From the NCBI RefSeq assembly GCF_022829385.1, contig NZ_JAKSXX010000165.1, positions 62,001 through 126,000 of the forward strand: a stretch of 64,000 nt of DNA, read 5' to 3'. The position numbers were made by a program, and so were the translations under genes. Below are positions 14,998-22,430 of this stretch, one piece after another. The DNA is from Methylobacterium sp. J-070 (GTDB lineage Bacteria; Pseudomonadota; Alphaproteobacteria; Rhizobiales; Beijerinckiaceae). How positions within the stretch are numbered: position 1 is the first letter of the stretch; each line of letters begins with the position of its first letter. The notes below the pieces were generated by a model. That model did no database searches and was not told the origin of the DNA. It saw nothing but the letters and a program-made list of their open reading frames with translations.

Positions 14998-15617
14998 AAA
15001 AAATCCGACACCACCTCCATTACCTTGTCGGTGTCGTCGGGATCCAAGGCGTCCATTAGAGCGTCGGGTATGGGTGCCCCGGCCACGTCGAAGAACACCG
15101 GGAAGCGCAGGGCAGCGCTGGCTTCTCTCTGGGCCATCAGCCTGTCGAAGTATTCGGCCAGCTGACCCGTGGTCGGCCGGGCGACCACGATGGCCTCGTA
15201 CGCCTGGCCGCCGTAGGACAGCGGCCACTCCAGGGCGACGGTCCGCGAGCGCACGCGCGATCCGATGAAGCTGGGCGCCGCAATCGCCGGCTGCGTCGGT
15301 ACGGGCGAGGCAGGCGCCGCCGCGCCGGCCTGCTGGCCGGGCGCGGGCTGATCGGGCGCCGCCGGCTTGTTGGCCTCGATGCTGGCGGCGACGTAGGCCT
15401 TGAAAGCAGCGGCCGGATCGAAGGGTACCGCCGGATCCGCGGCGGCCTCGGGCACCTGCGCGGGCGCAGGCTCAGAGCTGACGGCCGGCATCGGCGCCAG
15501 CCCGGGCGGGGGCGACACGGACGGCGCGACGGTCGCGGCATTCATCGGGCCCGGCCCATCGGTGCGCAGCATCGTCAGGATGTCGCCCGAGAGGGCTGGG
15601 GCAGCGGGGTTGGCCAT
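14913..15617 (-). CDS. Phage tail assembly protein (chaperone), zero-frame product
   Basis: A 234-residue product. Residues 1-110 are a disordered Pro/Ala linker region (PAPAQVPEAAADPAVPFDP). The conserved part follows, with VALEWPLSYGGQAYEAIVV, ARPTTGQLAEYFD and MDALDPDDTDKVMEVVSDFL. This matches the pattern of tail assembly chaperones of the TAC_7/gp41-like type, which coat the tape measure before tail polymerisation. Codons 205-207 are GAT TTT TTG, giving a -1 slippery heptamer. The zero frame ends 28 codons later. The unusually long Pro/Ala N-terminus is an oddity. No good Shine-Dalgarno is seen at 15617. Confidence 0.7.
   Translation of the reverse strand: MANPAAPALSGDILTMLRTDGPGPMNAATVAPSVSPPPGLAPMPAVSSEPAPAQVPEAAADPAVPFDPAAAFKAYVAASIEANKPAAPDQPAPGQQAGAAAPASPVPTQPAIAAPSFIGSRVRSRTVALEWPLSYGGQAYEAIVVARPTTGQLAEYFDRLMAQREASAALRFPVFFDVAGAPIPDALMDALDPDDTDKVMEVVSDFLPSRLRRLQAPQPEPSPPPVGDHTAQTS
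14997..15003 (-). promoter_or_regulatory. Programmed -1 ribosomal frameshift site (T_TTT_TTG)
   Basis: Six T then G on the minus strand, phased X_XXY_YYZ in the zero frame (GAT-TTT-TTG). Slipping by -1 joins the tail assembly ORF to the 64-codon downstream frame. Phase was checked from the start codon: codon 205 begins at 15005. Confidence 0.75.
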
Positions 15618-15668
15618 TGGAGAACTCTGGGCGGGAGGAACGAGCGGCGTGGGGGGGGATTCGGAAAC

Positions 15669-15992
15669 TTACGGCAGCGCGACCCCGGCCCTCGCGATGA
15701 CGATGCTGCATTCGTCCCCGCGGAAGGGGAGAAGCTGGCTCACACCGCCATGGCTGCCATGGGCACCGATCGTGTCCGGGCGATTGCCCATGCCGGACAC
15801 GAAGCGCTTAAGATGCACACCCACTCCCACCGGCGATTGTAGGCGCAGCCGGAGGTCCTGGCCTGCCGCCTCGGCAGGGATCTCCGGAACGACGGTGGCC
15901 GCCTCATCAGCGAGTGTCACAGTCTGAGAGCTGATGATGGCGAACTCATCATCAAAGTTCGCGCGCGCTAATACTTCAATGATTACATCCAT
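15669..15992 (-). CDS. Phage-region protein of unknown function
   Basis: A 107-residue product starting MDVIIEVLARANFDDEFAII. It looks beta-rich with a hydrophilic centre (PAEAAGQDLRLRLQSPVGVG) and a C-terminal strand pair (ECSIVIARAGVALP). GAGG lies 9 nt before the ATG at 15992; an ATG three codons upstream is the alternative. Located between the S49 protease operon and the tail assembly gene, it could be a connector or head-tail protein. No family match is claimed. Confidence 0.5.
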   Translation of the reverse strand: MDVIIEVLARANFDDEFAIISSQTVTLADEAATVVPEIPAEAAGQDLRLRLQSPVGVGVHLKRFVSGMGNRPDTIGAHGSHGGVSQLLPFRGDECSIVIARAGVALP

Positions 15993-16122
15993 CGCTCTCA
16001 TCCTCGGATTAGTTGCGGCCGTATCACCTTGACCGGCATCTTCCCTTAAGGTGCGGGCCCGGAGGTGACTTCCCGTTGTTCGGCTGGCCGCGTCGCCGGC
16101 AATGCTCGCCCGCGTGACTGAA

Positions 16123-16722
16123 CTACCTTCCGCGCACGATCTCGATCTCGTCCCGCAGTCGCGCGACCTCGCGCGCGTACGGGATCTCGACCGGCGGCGG
16201 CGCAGTGGTCTCACCCGCCGAGACGCTTGGATCTGCCGGGTCGGGGATGCGGGGAAGGTCATAGCGGCGGCCGCCGAGGGCGGTCCGTGCGACGTTGATT
16301 CGAGCCGCCGCGTGCCGAGCTCGCGCGATGGCGGCATCGAACTCCCGGATCGCATCGCCCTCAGCTAGATCGAGGTCCTGGAACGTCGCCTCCCGCACTG
16401 CCGCCCAGGCGGGGCCGATCTGAGCATGGAGAGCCTTCAGAGCCGCCTGCGCCGGGGCCGCCTCGGCCGAGGCGAGCGTGAGGTCCAATCGGGCTGCTTC
16501 CAGACCTACCACGGCGTCGGCGATGGCTGCTGGGCCTTCCGCGCGAGCGACGTCGCTCTCGGCGACCCGAACGGCGGTGTGGGCCTTCTGCACGCGCTCC
16601 AGGGCGGCACCTGTGACCCTAGCCTGGCGCTCTCGCTCGCCAAGCAGGGCGTCGAGCGCGGCGATCGCGGCCTCGGCGGTCACCACCGGCTCGGCCTCGC
16701 GCTGTGCGGCTGCGCGAGACAT
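16123..16722 (-). CDS. Coiled-coil phage-region protein
   Basis: About 199 residues, almost entirely Ala/Arg/Glu-rich helix (EAAIAALDALLGERERQARV ... EFDAAIARARHAAARINVAR), ending with a Pro-rich spacer and a short helix (EVARLRDEIEIVRGR). Its ATG at 16722 shares its A with the upstream TGA (TGATG), so it is translationally coupled to the S49 protease gene. A scaffold or assembly role is plausible from position and structure; none is proven. Confidence 0.55.
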   Translation of the reverse strand: MSRAAAQREAEPVVTAEAAIAALDALLGERERQARVTGAALERVQKAHTAVRVAESDVARAEGPAAIADAVVGLEAARLDLTLASAEAAPAQAALKALHAQIGPAWAAVREATFQDLDLAEGDAIREFDAAIARARHAAARINVARTALGGRRYDLPRIPDPADPSVSAGETTAPPPVEIPYAREVARLRDEIEIVRGR

Positions 16723-18035
16723 CACCGGCGGCCGCCGGTTTCGGCCTCGGCCGACGCCTTCGCGGCAGCGGCCCGGCGCGCGGCGTAGATGTCGCCGGCG
16801 TTGATCCGCGAGGCCTTCCTCTCGCCCTTGGGGTCTTCCGCTTCAAGGTTGAGAGGCTGACGCCCTTCCTTGGCGGCGATGAACTTCTCGGCATCGCTCG
16901 CGCCGGCCTCGACCTTCGGGGAGACCCTGAGGATGGCGCTGGCCTCCTCAGGGGAAAGGCTAGTCTCCAGCGCTACAGCGAGGGCCTGCGCCTGCCGATC
17001 CTGCGCATGCTCTGAGCCCATGATGGCCCGGATCCGGCCGCGTTCCTCCGCGCGGATCCGCTTCTCGTCTTCGTCCACGGTCTTGCTCCTGGTGATGGTG
17101 GCTCCCGCACCGGTTCGGGCGGGCGCTCTGGTGGGACGTTTGGTGCTCACGCGGGCCGCGTCGGCCACGGCGTCATCGAAGGTGCCAACCGCATCGGCGA
17201 GGCCGGCCTTCACGGCCGCCTCGCCCGTGTAGGTCCGAGCCTCGGTGGAGCGGATCGCCTTCTCGGACAGCCCCGGCCGGCCGGCGGCCACGGTGGCAAC
17301 GAAGGCGTCGAGGATCGCCTCGACCTCGGCCTGCAGGCTGTCGCGCACGTCGTCTGGCAGCGCGGCGAACGGGTGCCCATCGACCTTGCGGGCACCGGCG
17401 TGGATGAAAGTCGGTTTCAGCCCGGCCTTGGCCAGCGCGCGGGATCGATCGATGTGCATCATCACGACGCCGATGCTGCCACTGACGCCGCTGGGGATGG
17501 TGATGATGCGGGACGCCCCGGAAGCGATCGCGTAGGCAGCTGATGCCGCGAGGCCGTTCACCACCGCTGTCACCGGCTTCACGGCGGCGAGATCGCGGAC
17601 CACCTTCGCGGTCTCGAATGCGCCGATCGCCTGGCCGCCTGGGCACTCGATGTCGAGCACGACAGCCTTCGCGTGCGGATCCGTCCCGACCTGACGCAGC
17701 TGCTCGGTCAGCCCCTCGTAGCTGATCAGACCGGACGACGCTCCGATCCATGCGCCCCGGTGCACGAGGCTGCCGACGATCGGCACGATCGCCACGCCCT
17801 CGGGCGTGCGGGAGTAGCTCAGCGAGGTACCGCGCTCGCGATCATAGCGGCTGCCGGCGAAGCGTGAGGCTCCCGGTTCCGGGGTGCCGGCCTCGTGGCC
17901 AGGCCCCTCGACCAAGCCGCTGGCGTCGATGCCGATCCGCCCTTCGAGGACATGGGCAAGGACTGCGAGCTTGTCGGGTGATAGCAGGAGCGGCCGGTTC
18001 AGCGCCGCGTCCGCGATGCGCGCCAGTATCGTCAC
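16722..18035 (-). CDS. S49 (SppA/ClpP-fold) phage head-maturation protease
   Basis: A 437-residue protein. The S49 core spans ~80-290. VAIVPIVGSLVHRG leads to VVLDIECPGGQAIGAFETAK (oxyanion-type loop), the Ser nucleophile at S165 in GLAASAAYAIASG, and Lys217 in AGARKVDGHPF, the usual Ser-Lys pair. The C-terminal ~140 residues are charged (DEDEKRIRAEERGRIRAIMG), like a fused scaffold domain. Such enzymes process prohead proteins. The GTG start at 18035 overlaps the upstream stop as GTGA. A longer reading upstream of this start is only the shadow of the preceding gene. No portal or capsid gene is adjacent, which is odd for this family. Confidence 0.85.
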   Translation of the reverse strand: MTILARIADAALNRPLLLSPDKLAVLAHVLEGRIGIDASGLVEGPGHEAGTPEPGASRFAGSRYDRERGTSLSYSRTPEGVAIVPIVGSLVHRGAWIGASSGLISYEGLTEQLRQVGTDPHAKAVVLDIECPGGQAIGAFETAKVVRDLAAVKPVTAVVNGLAASAAYAIASGASRIITIPSGVSGSIGVVMMHIDRSRALAKAGLKPTFIHAGARKVDGHPFAALPDDVRDSLQAEVEAILDAFVATVAAGRPGLSEKAIRSTEARTYTGEAAVKAGLADAVGTFDDAVADAARVSTKRPTRAPARTGAGATITRSKTVDEDEKRIRAEERGRIRAIMGSEHAQDRQAQALAVALETSLSPEEASAILRVSPKVEAGASDAEKFIAAKEGRQPLNLEAEDPKGERKASRINAGDIYAARRAAAAKASAEAETGGRR

Positions 18036-18388
18036 AGCGCACGTCCCGCGAACGGCCCTCGCGGTCGCCGCTTCACGGACCACACGACACCATCGGCGTC
18101 CGTATGAAGGCGCAACATGCCGCCGTCGCCGGTTGGCATCACCATGGAGGCGCCGGGCGTCTCCAGGATGCTCTTGATCCGGGCACGCTCTTCTCGCGCT
18201 CCCTCGATGTAGCTCTCGGCCCACGCCTGGGCGAACTCACCTACGTAGGCGGCCCGTTCCTCAAGATCCTGAAAGTCGCTGCGGAGGTCGGCCGCGACCT
18301 CGGCGGCCTGTCGACCGCGTTCTAGGGCCTGAGCCCGGAAGGCGGCCTCAGCGGCGGCAACGACATCGGTGGGCAAGGGCTCGAACAT
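18032..18388 (-). CDS. Small phage-region protein upstream of the S49 protease
   Basis: A 118-residue product. A helical N-terminal two-thirds (AAEAAFRAQALERGRQAAEV ... FAQAWAESYIEGAREERARI) is followed by a short basic segment with two strands (DGGMLRLHTDADGVVWSVKR). It is coupled by a GTGA overlap to the protease gene. In a complete prophage a portal gene would often stand here; this protein is too short to be one. Function unknown. Confidence 0.5.
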   Translation of the reverse strand: MFEPLPTDVVAAAEAAFRAQALERGRQAAEVAADLRSDFQDLEERAAYVGEFAQAWAESYIEGAREERARIKSILETPGASMVMPTGDGGMLRLHTDADGVVWSVKRRPRGPFAGRAL

Positions 18389-18464
18389 CCCCTGAAACTG
18401 CCTCAGAGAAGAGCGGCGCGGCAGACGCTAAACCCTGCCACCGCGCGACATGTCGCGACAAAAC

Positions 18465-18833
18465 CTATGCCGGGCTGCCGCGCCATTCGCGCAAGGCCGG
18501 CAGGTCCACCACCCAGCGGCCGGTTGGGCTCTTCCAACCGCAGCCGCTATCCTCTGCCCAGCGCTGGGCAGTCCGCTTCGACACACTAAGTGCCTGCGCC
18601 GCCTCGGCGATGCTGACCCGGTGATCCCCCCGGTGCTCGACCGGTCGGAAGATAGACACGGCGTCCAACTCGACGCCCCGGGTGCGAAGTTCCCCTTCAT
18701 CCTCCGCCAGCAGGGTGAGGAGCATGCGGCGACGGGTCAGAAGCTCAGCGACCCGGGAATGGTCGCGCTCGACGGCGAGCCCACGCGCCGGGGGCGTGGG
18801 CTCGCGATCACCGGCCGGCATGGCAAGCGGCAT
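18465..18833 (-). CDS. Helix-turn-helix DNA-binding protein (terminase-small-subunit-like or excisionase-like)
   Basis: A 122-residue product. Residues ~70-120 form a MerR/excisionase-type HTH: HRVSIAEAAQALSVSKRTAQ, then RWAEDSGCGW and a wing TGRWVVDLPALREWRG. The N-terminal half is a basic and acidic helix (RRRMLLTLLAEDEGELRTRG). Phage Nu1-type packaging proteins and excisionases share this fold. Its position just upstream of the head protease genes favours the packaging idea, but no large terminase is present. It could equally be a regulator. Confidence 0.6.
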   Translation of the reverse strand: MPLAMPAGDREPTPPARGLAVERDHSRVAELLTRRRMLLTLLAEDEGELRTRGVELDAVSIFRPVEHRGDHRVSIAEAAQALSVSKRTAQRWAEDSGCGWKSPTGRWVVDLPALREWRGSPA

Positions 18834-18848
18834 CCCAGGCCAGCGAGA

Positions 18849-18998
18849 TCAATGACTTAAGTCGCATATTGATCCAATCCAACCTGAAAAACGGAGACTC
18901 GAAAAACAGCCAAGTGTCGGACTGCGGGGCGGTTCGGCACCCACCTGGCCGTAGACGGTCCCTAAGAGCTGCCCGGGGGAGACGGTGCTTGTCGCCAT
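18849..18998 (-). CDS. Possible 49-residue peptide
   Basis: A short reading, MATSTVSPGQLLGTVYGQVG..., preceded by a strong GGAGG seven nt from its ATG (18998). No family or motif. The ribosome binding site is the main support; it may be a small phage protein or chance. Confidence 0.35.
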   Translation of the reverse strand: MATSTVSPGQLLGTVYGQVGAEPPRSPTLGCFSSLRFSGWIGSICDLSH

Positions 18999-19163
18999 CG
19001 AGGATCCTCCTGCATGGGCTAGGGAAGGCCGCTGGCGCCCGTCGTGACCTTGCAGGTGGTCAAGTGGCCAAGCTGGGCAGACGGTCGTCCTGCGCCCTGC
19101 CAGCGAGCTCGGCCAGAACCCGACGACTTGATCTGCGTTGGCCTCGGTCATTCTGGAGTGCCG

Positions 19164-19397
19164 ATGCCCGACGCAGAGGAGGACGAGTTTCGCAGAGAAA
19201 TACGAGCGCGCCTCGCCTCCGCACCGTCAGCAGAGGTGATGCAGCAGATGTATGCGGGTCGAATCCTGACATGGCTTGCCGATACGGATGACCCGGCCAG
19301 TGCAGGCGACAGCGAGCGCAAACGGTCGCGGCGGAGGAAGTCACGGCGGCGATCACAGATGAAGAGACGCGAGGGACATGCGGGGACATCGGCGTGA
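19164..19397 (+). CDS. Small protein with basic tail
   Basis: A 77-residue product starting MPDAEEDEFRREIRARLASA. An acidic or amphipathic helix is followed by EVMQQMYAGRILTWLADTDD and a strongly basic tail (RKRSRRRKSRRRSQMKRR) that could bind nucleic acid. GGAG lies 5 nt before the ATG. It is the only plus-strand candidate in the right half of the element and reads toward the repeat region. Its stop lies inside an inverted repeat (GGGGACAT at 19382-19389, ATGTCCCC at 19407-19414). Confidence 0.4.
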   Translation: MPDAEEDEFRREIRARLASAPSAEVMQQMYAGRILTWLADTDDPASAGDSERKRSRRRKSRRRSQMKRREGHAGTSA

Positions 19398-19680
19398 CGT
19401 CCCGCCATGTCCCCGTGACATCTTCCAGCCGCGAGGGTGATGGGGCGTCGTGACCGCGTCCCGCTCAAGCGGGCGCGAGCGGTCACGCGGCCACCCGCCA
19501 TCTTGGTCCCTTGTGTACGACTGGAGAACCGTCGAGTTTCCGACGGTAGGGCAAGCTCTGGGTCTGCCGGGGACGAGGCTGTGACACCTGGATGCGCGCC
19601 GGTCGGATCGGTCGCCTTGGGGCGCCGACCGCCGGACGCTCAGGGCGTGCGAGAATCTTGGTTGGGTCTCGCTTATAATA

Positions 19681-19713
19681 TCCTGGATAGGTCCTGGTAT
19701 AATCCTGGATAGT
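19681..19713 (+). repeat. Three tandem 11-bp units (TCCTGG...)
   Basis: TCCTGGATAGG, TCCTGGTATAA and TCCTGGATAGT follow one another at exactly 11-bp pitch, about one helical turn, preceded by TATAATA. This would place protein contacts on one face of the DNA. Confidence 0.7.
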
Positions 19714-19782
19714 GCGCACAAGCTGCTTCGCATTTGATGCGCACAAGCTACTGCGCACCCCCTGCGAAGAAGCTGCTTCGCA
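19713..19782. repeat. Three 20-bp imperfect palindromes at 25-bp pitch
   Basis: Units at 19713-19732, 19738-19757 and 19763-19782. Each runs TGCG[C/A]A, then a centre with AGCT, then [T/G]CGCA. The third has perfect 7-bp arms, TGCGAAG and CTTCGCA. The regular pitch argues for cooperative binding by one protein. Confidence 0.7.
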
Positions 19783-19858
19783 TTTATGGCGGCGATAAAT
19801 GCGCAAAAGACGTTCGCATTTATGGGCATGTAAATGCGAAGCCTGGAGTGCGCATTTA
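19779..19858. repeat. Five CGCATTTA motifs in alternating orientation (iteron-like)
   Basis: CGCATTTA occurs on the plus strand at 19779, 19815 and 19851 (exact 36-bp pitch). Its reverse complement TAAATGCG occurs at 19796 and 19831. A sixth, degenerate copy (CGCATTTG) is at 19729. Spacing between neighbours is 16-20 bp. Confidence 0.7.
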
Positions 19859-19891
19859 TGCAGCGAACAAACCGGGGGAAGGTAGGCTGTC

Positions 19892-20311
19892 TCATGCCGC
19901 CTCCCGGACCGGTCGGAGAAGCCGTAGTCGGTAGCGGTTTGCGTGCCCGGCCCCCCGGCTGACGGTCACGTCGAGGTGCCCGCGGTCTTGCAACGACTTC
20001 AGCGCCATCTGGACGCCGCGCCGGCTCACATCGAGCTCGGAGGCGAGCCAGCCGTGCGAAGGATGGGCGTAGCCTTTACGTCGGTCGACGCATTGGCTCA
20101 GCTCGATCGCGAGGCGGTACCCGAGCGGCGGGAGTTCCGGGTCACGAGCGATCTGACGAAGCCACAGGAAGACGTTTCGGGCGGCGCTCTTGCCGCTCGA
20201 CAGCTCTGCAGCGCTCGCGGCACGATCATGTCCGCTCAAGGGGTCGAGGTCAGGCGGCTCGACTGCGTCTTGAGCGGCCGAGCGCGATGGTCTGCTGGCA
20301 TGCATGTTCAA
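19892..20311 (-). CDS. Winged-helix (HTH_36-like) protein, probable replication or regulatory protein
   Basis: A 139-residue product. Residues ~50-125 form a winged helix: RDPELPPLGYRLAIELSQCV, then GYAHPSHGWLASELDVSRRG and VQMALKSLQDRGHLDVTVSR with a basic wing (GAGHANRYRLRLL). This pattern occurs in phage and plasmid replication initiator or loader proteins. It ends 34 bp from the iteron-like array at 19779-19858, fitting a replication module. Its ATG at 20311 overlaps the upstream gene's TGA (ATGA), making it last in a coupled set. There is no helicase or primase domain, so host replication proteins would be needed. Confidence 0.65.
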   Translation of the reverse strand: MNMHASRPSRSAAQDAVEPPDLDPLSGHDRAASAAELSSGKSAARNVFLWLRQIARDPELPPLGYRLAIELSQCVDRRKGYAHPSHGWLASELDVSRRGVQMALKSLQDRGHLDVTVSRGAGHANRYRLRLLRPVREAA

Positions 20312-20733
20312 GCCGCCGACCCTCCGCCTGAACTGTAGGAGGGCCGCCCATCGGCGATCCAGACCACTCGCGCGACGGCCTTCTCCAGCCTGGCTAGCTC
20401 ATCCTGAATCGCGTCGGGCGACATGCCCATCCTGCGCAGGCGAACACCGATCGGCCGGAAGCGCTTGTCCAAGAGCATGGCTCGGCACCGGCGGCCGTGC
20501 CGCTCGCGAAGGCTCATGAAAGCGTCCGCAAGCTCGGTGATGAGACGACGGTCTCGACTGGCCGGGAACGGCAAGAGCACCGCTGTGCCCTCAGGGATAG
20601 GCTCCGGTACGATGTGGGCCTGGGTTAGTTCGGCCACGAGATTACGCTCCCGGGGTCGACGCCGCTTCGATTTAGGCGGCGGTTGATCGGCTGGCCTACC
20701 GCTGAACAGGGGCAAGTCGGGGAGGTCGTTCAT
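20308..20733 (-). CDS. DUF6074-like small protein
   Basis: A 141-residue product. The N-terminus is basic and disordered (KSKRRRPRERN). The conserved-looking core is TAVLLPFPASRDRRLITELA, then DAFMSLRERHGRRCRAMLLD and LRRMGMSPDAIQDELARLEK. This 'PFP..R......A' layout resembles DUF6074 proteins of alphaproteobacteria and their phages; the assignment is tentative. ATGA overlaps join it to both neighbours (20730-20733 and 20308-20311). Confidence 0.55.
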   Translation of the reverse strand: MNDLPDLPLFSGRPADQPPPKSKRRRPRERNLVAELTQAHIVPEPIPEGTAVLLPFPASRDRRLITELADAFMSLRERHGRRCRAMLLDKRFRPIGVRLRRMGMSPDAIQDELARLEKAVARVVWIADGRPSYSSGGGSAA

Positions 20734-21182
20734 GTGGCGCCTCCCATCCGCTCGTTCATGGCCTGAAGGCAGGCGTCGGCACCCTGCTGCAGAGCATCCG
20801 CCCGAACCTTTTCGATCAAACAGGGTTCGCTGAGCGGGTTATCCTGCGGGCGCTCAAGTTCGAGGTCGATGCTTTCCCGAAGCGCCTCCACGGCCTCGGC
20901 ATACGTGCTGATCTCCGGGCTTCCAGTTCCATCATCGACAAGGGCGTTGAACAGGTAAGCTATGTGGTCCGGGAGCTTGCCCGTCAGAGCTTCCGCGTAC
21001 CCGCAGATCTCGCTGAGAGACCTGTCCTTTCCGAAGAACGGCACTGCCGGCTCATCCAAATAGTGCCGCTGCCCAGTCTCGGCATCTAACCAGCCGATAT
21101 ACATCTGCTCTTTATTCAACTTGTTCCAGAACAAGTATTTCGCGACAGCGAGGTGGAATGCTTCTTTGAGGTCTGCAGACAT
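20730..21182 (-). CDS. Unknown protein in the element's early operon
   Basis: A 150-residue acidic protein starting MSADLKEAFHLAVAKYLFWN. Aromatic-rich strands (MYIGWLDAETGQRHYLDEPA) and C-terminal helices (TYAEAVEALRESIDLELERP) are visible. AAGGAGGCCCGC just before the ATG at 21182 fixes the start. It overlaps the next gene as ATGA. Slightly lower GC than host genes. No recognised family. Confidence 0.6.
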   Translation of the reverse strand: MSADLKEAFHLAVAKYLFWNKLNKEQMYIGWLDAETGQRHYLDEPAVPFFGKDRSLSEICGYAEALTGKLPDHIAYLFNALVDDGTGSPEISTYAEAVEALRESIDLELERPQDNPLSEPCLIEKVRADALQQGADACLQAMNERMGGAT

Positions 21183-21192
21183 GCGGGCCTCC

Positions 21193-21450
21193 TTAATGCC
21201 GAGGTCCGACGACAACATCGTCGTGCACCGGGTACTGGCCCTCGGCGCATTCGCCAGCGGCGATTATGGCATCTTCGTAGGATAGCCCATCCCACATGCT
21301 GCAGACGCTGCCGTCGTCGAGCTCCATGTCGACGAAGAACACTTGCTTCATGAAGTACTCAAGCATCGTCCCGCCGGTCACCATGGACGACCAGATGCGG
21401 ATGGCAGTGACGTTGAAGGTCTGGTCTGGATTGGGGGAGGGTTCGCTCAA
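21193..21450 (-). CDS. Small unknown protein, TTG start
   Basis: An 85-residue product containing TFNVTAIRIWSSMVTGGTML, FFVDMELDDGSVCSMWDGLS and YEDAIIAAGECAEGQYPVHD. The predicted fold is beta-rich with a C-terminal helix. GAGGGGGCGGCC before the TTG at 21450 is a good ribosome binding site, and no ATG lies nearby. It starts 10 bp after the AlpA-like gene stop, so it is in the same transcript. Function unknown. Confidence 0.55.
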   Translation of the reverse strand: MSEPSPNPDQTFNVTAIRIWSSMVTGGTMLEYFMKQVFFVDMELDDGSVCSMWDGLSYEDAIIAAGECAEGQYPVHDDVVVGPRH

Positions 21451-21460
21451 GGCCGCCCCC

Positions 21461-21664
21461 TCACGCTGCTGTCGCGGAGCGGAGCGGCTGGCGCTCGCGG
21501 GTCGCCAGCCAAGTCTCGATCTCGTGCTCGGGCCAAGCGATTCGACGCTCGCCGATCTTGATGGGGTCAGGGAAGCGACCCTTCCGCCGTAGGCGATGAA
21601 GGGTTGCGCCACTGAGACCAGTCATGGTCTCGACTTCGCGTTGAGTGACGTACCGGGCGCTCAC
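21461..21664 (-). CDS. AlpA-family phage transcriptional regulator (excisionase-like)
   Basis: A 67-residue product. A MerR-type winged HTH fills the protein: YVTQREVETMTGLSGATLHR, then LRRKGRFPDPIKIGERRIAW and PEHEIETWLATRE. This is the AlpA signature (prophage CP4-57 regulators), which control integrase or excisionase expression and can aid excision. The GTG start at 21664 follows CAGGAGGTAGCC. It heads the minus-strand set running to 19892. It is the best candidate to recognise the inverted repeats at the element ends. Confidence 0.85.
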   Translation of the reverse strand: MSARYVTQREVETMTGLSGATLHRLRRKGRFPDPIKIGERRIAWPEHEIETWLATRERQPLRSATAA

Positions 21665-21761
21665 GGCTACCTCCTGAAATGTCGGGTAGCCATCTGATTA
21701 GACACGGCTCGTCGGGCCGTGACGGGGGTAAATCGTTTTTATTTTTGCGCTTGATCTACCC

Positions 21762-22430
21762 CTACCTCGCAGAGCCCACCGCAGCGGAAAGCATCCGGTA
21801 CTCGGCTATCTCGTCCCGCAGGTCCGCGCTCTCGGAACTGCGGTACCAGTCTACGAATTGATCGACCATGTCGGAGGTGACGCACTCGACCGGGTTGATG
21901 TATTCGGAAACAGCAATCACCATTCGAACAAAATCACCTTGAATGTTGCCATCTTTATTTTTTGACGTCGCGGCTCTACGCTCGGTTGCATCTTCATAGA
22001 TCATTGCAAGGCGGATCCAAAAGCGCCTACGGAAGTAGACGGCTTCCTTGCCGCTCTGAACCGGCACTTCCTCTAACGCCGTTTTCACGCCGTTGCGCAG
22101 AGCTCGAAGCGGAGAGAAGTCGTCCTGGATGATCGCTTCGAAATCTACGTCTTCCGAGGCAGCCGGATCCAAATTGGCATCGAGCCAATCACGACTATCC
22201 GCAAGCTCGGCCATGAGTTCGTCGCAGAGATCTACGATCAGATTGAGCTTTTTGGAGCGAGCTTTACTCCGGAGGCCGACCCTACGCTCGCGCCTATATC
22301 TACTTACGGCTTGAATGATCTCCTCTCCATACCGATCAATCGCGGACTTTCCGCCGAGAGCGGGACACAACTTCAGCCAAAAAGAGGCCGCGCGATCGGT
22401 ACGGGAAGGCGGGATGGCCTCTACCGTCAT
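21762..22430 (-). CDS. Unknown protein translationally coupled to the integrase
   Basis: A 222-residue, mostly helical protein (RYGEEIIQAVSRYRRERRVG; LNLIVDLCDELMAELADSRD; FRRRFWIRLAMIYEDATERR). Codon use is AT-richer than host genes. Its ATG at 22430 overlaps the integrase TGA (ATGA), so the two are one transcription and translation unit. It has no signal peptide or membrane segment and no family I recognise. Coupling suggests a role in recombination control, or that it is a cargo gene kept in step with integration. Confidence 0.6.
   Translation of the reverse strand: MTVEAIPPSRTDRAASFWLKLCPALGGKSAIDRYGEEIIQAVSRYRRERRVGLRSKARSKKLNLIVDLCDELMAELADSRDWLDANLDPAASEDVDFEAIIQDDFSPLRALRNGVKTALEEVPVQSGKEAVYFRRRFWIRLAMIYEDATERRAATSKNKDGNIQGDFVRMVIAVSEYINPVECVTSDMVDQFVDWYRSSESADLRDEIAEYRMLSAAVGSAR

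Larger units (their letters stand above)
19398..19891. other. Non-coding repeat-rich region, candidate replication origin or partition site
   Basis: About 490 bp without genes. From left to right it holds an 8-bp inverted repeat (19382-19414), three 11-bp tandem units (19681-19713), three 20-bp imperfect palindromes at 25-bp pitch (19713-19782) and five CGCATTTA motifs in alternating orientation (19779-19858). Local AT content is higher than in surrounding DNA. It adjoins the HTH_36-like gene. Confidence 0.6.

Noticed and set aside
18036..18224. N-terminal extension of the S49 protease to 18224
   Set aside because: It reads through the preceding gene in another frame; the GTG at 18035 with GTGA overlap gives a clean start.
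19681..19858. CRISPR array
   Set aside because: Repeats are 8-20 bp, change type along the block and alternate in orientation; there are no uniform spacers or cas genes.
22165..22190. Second copy of the 24-bp palindrome (GGATCCAAATTGGCATCGAG)
   Set aside because: Only a partial match with broken symmetry, inside a coding region; likely chance.
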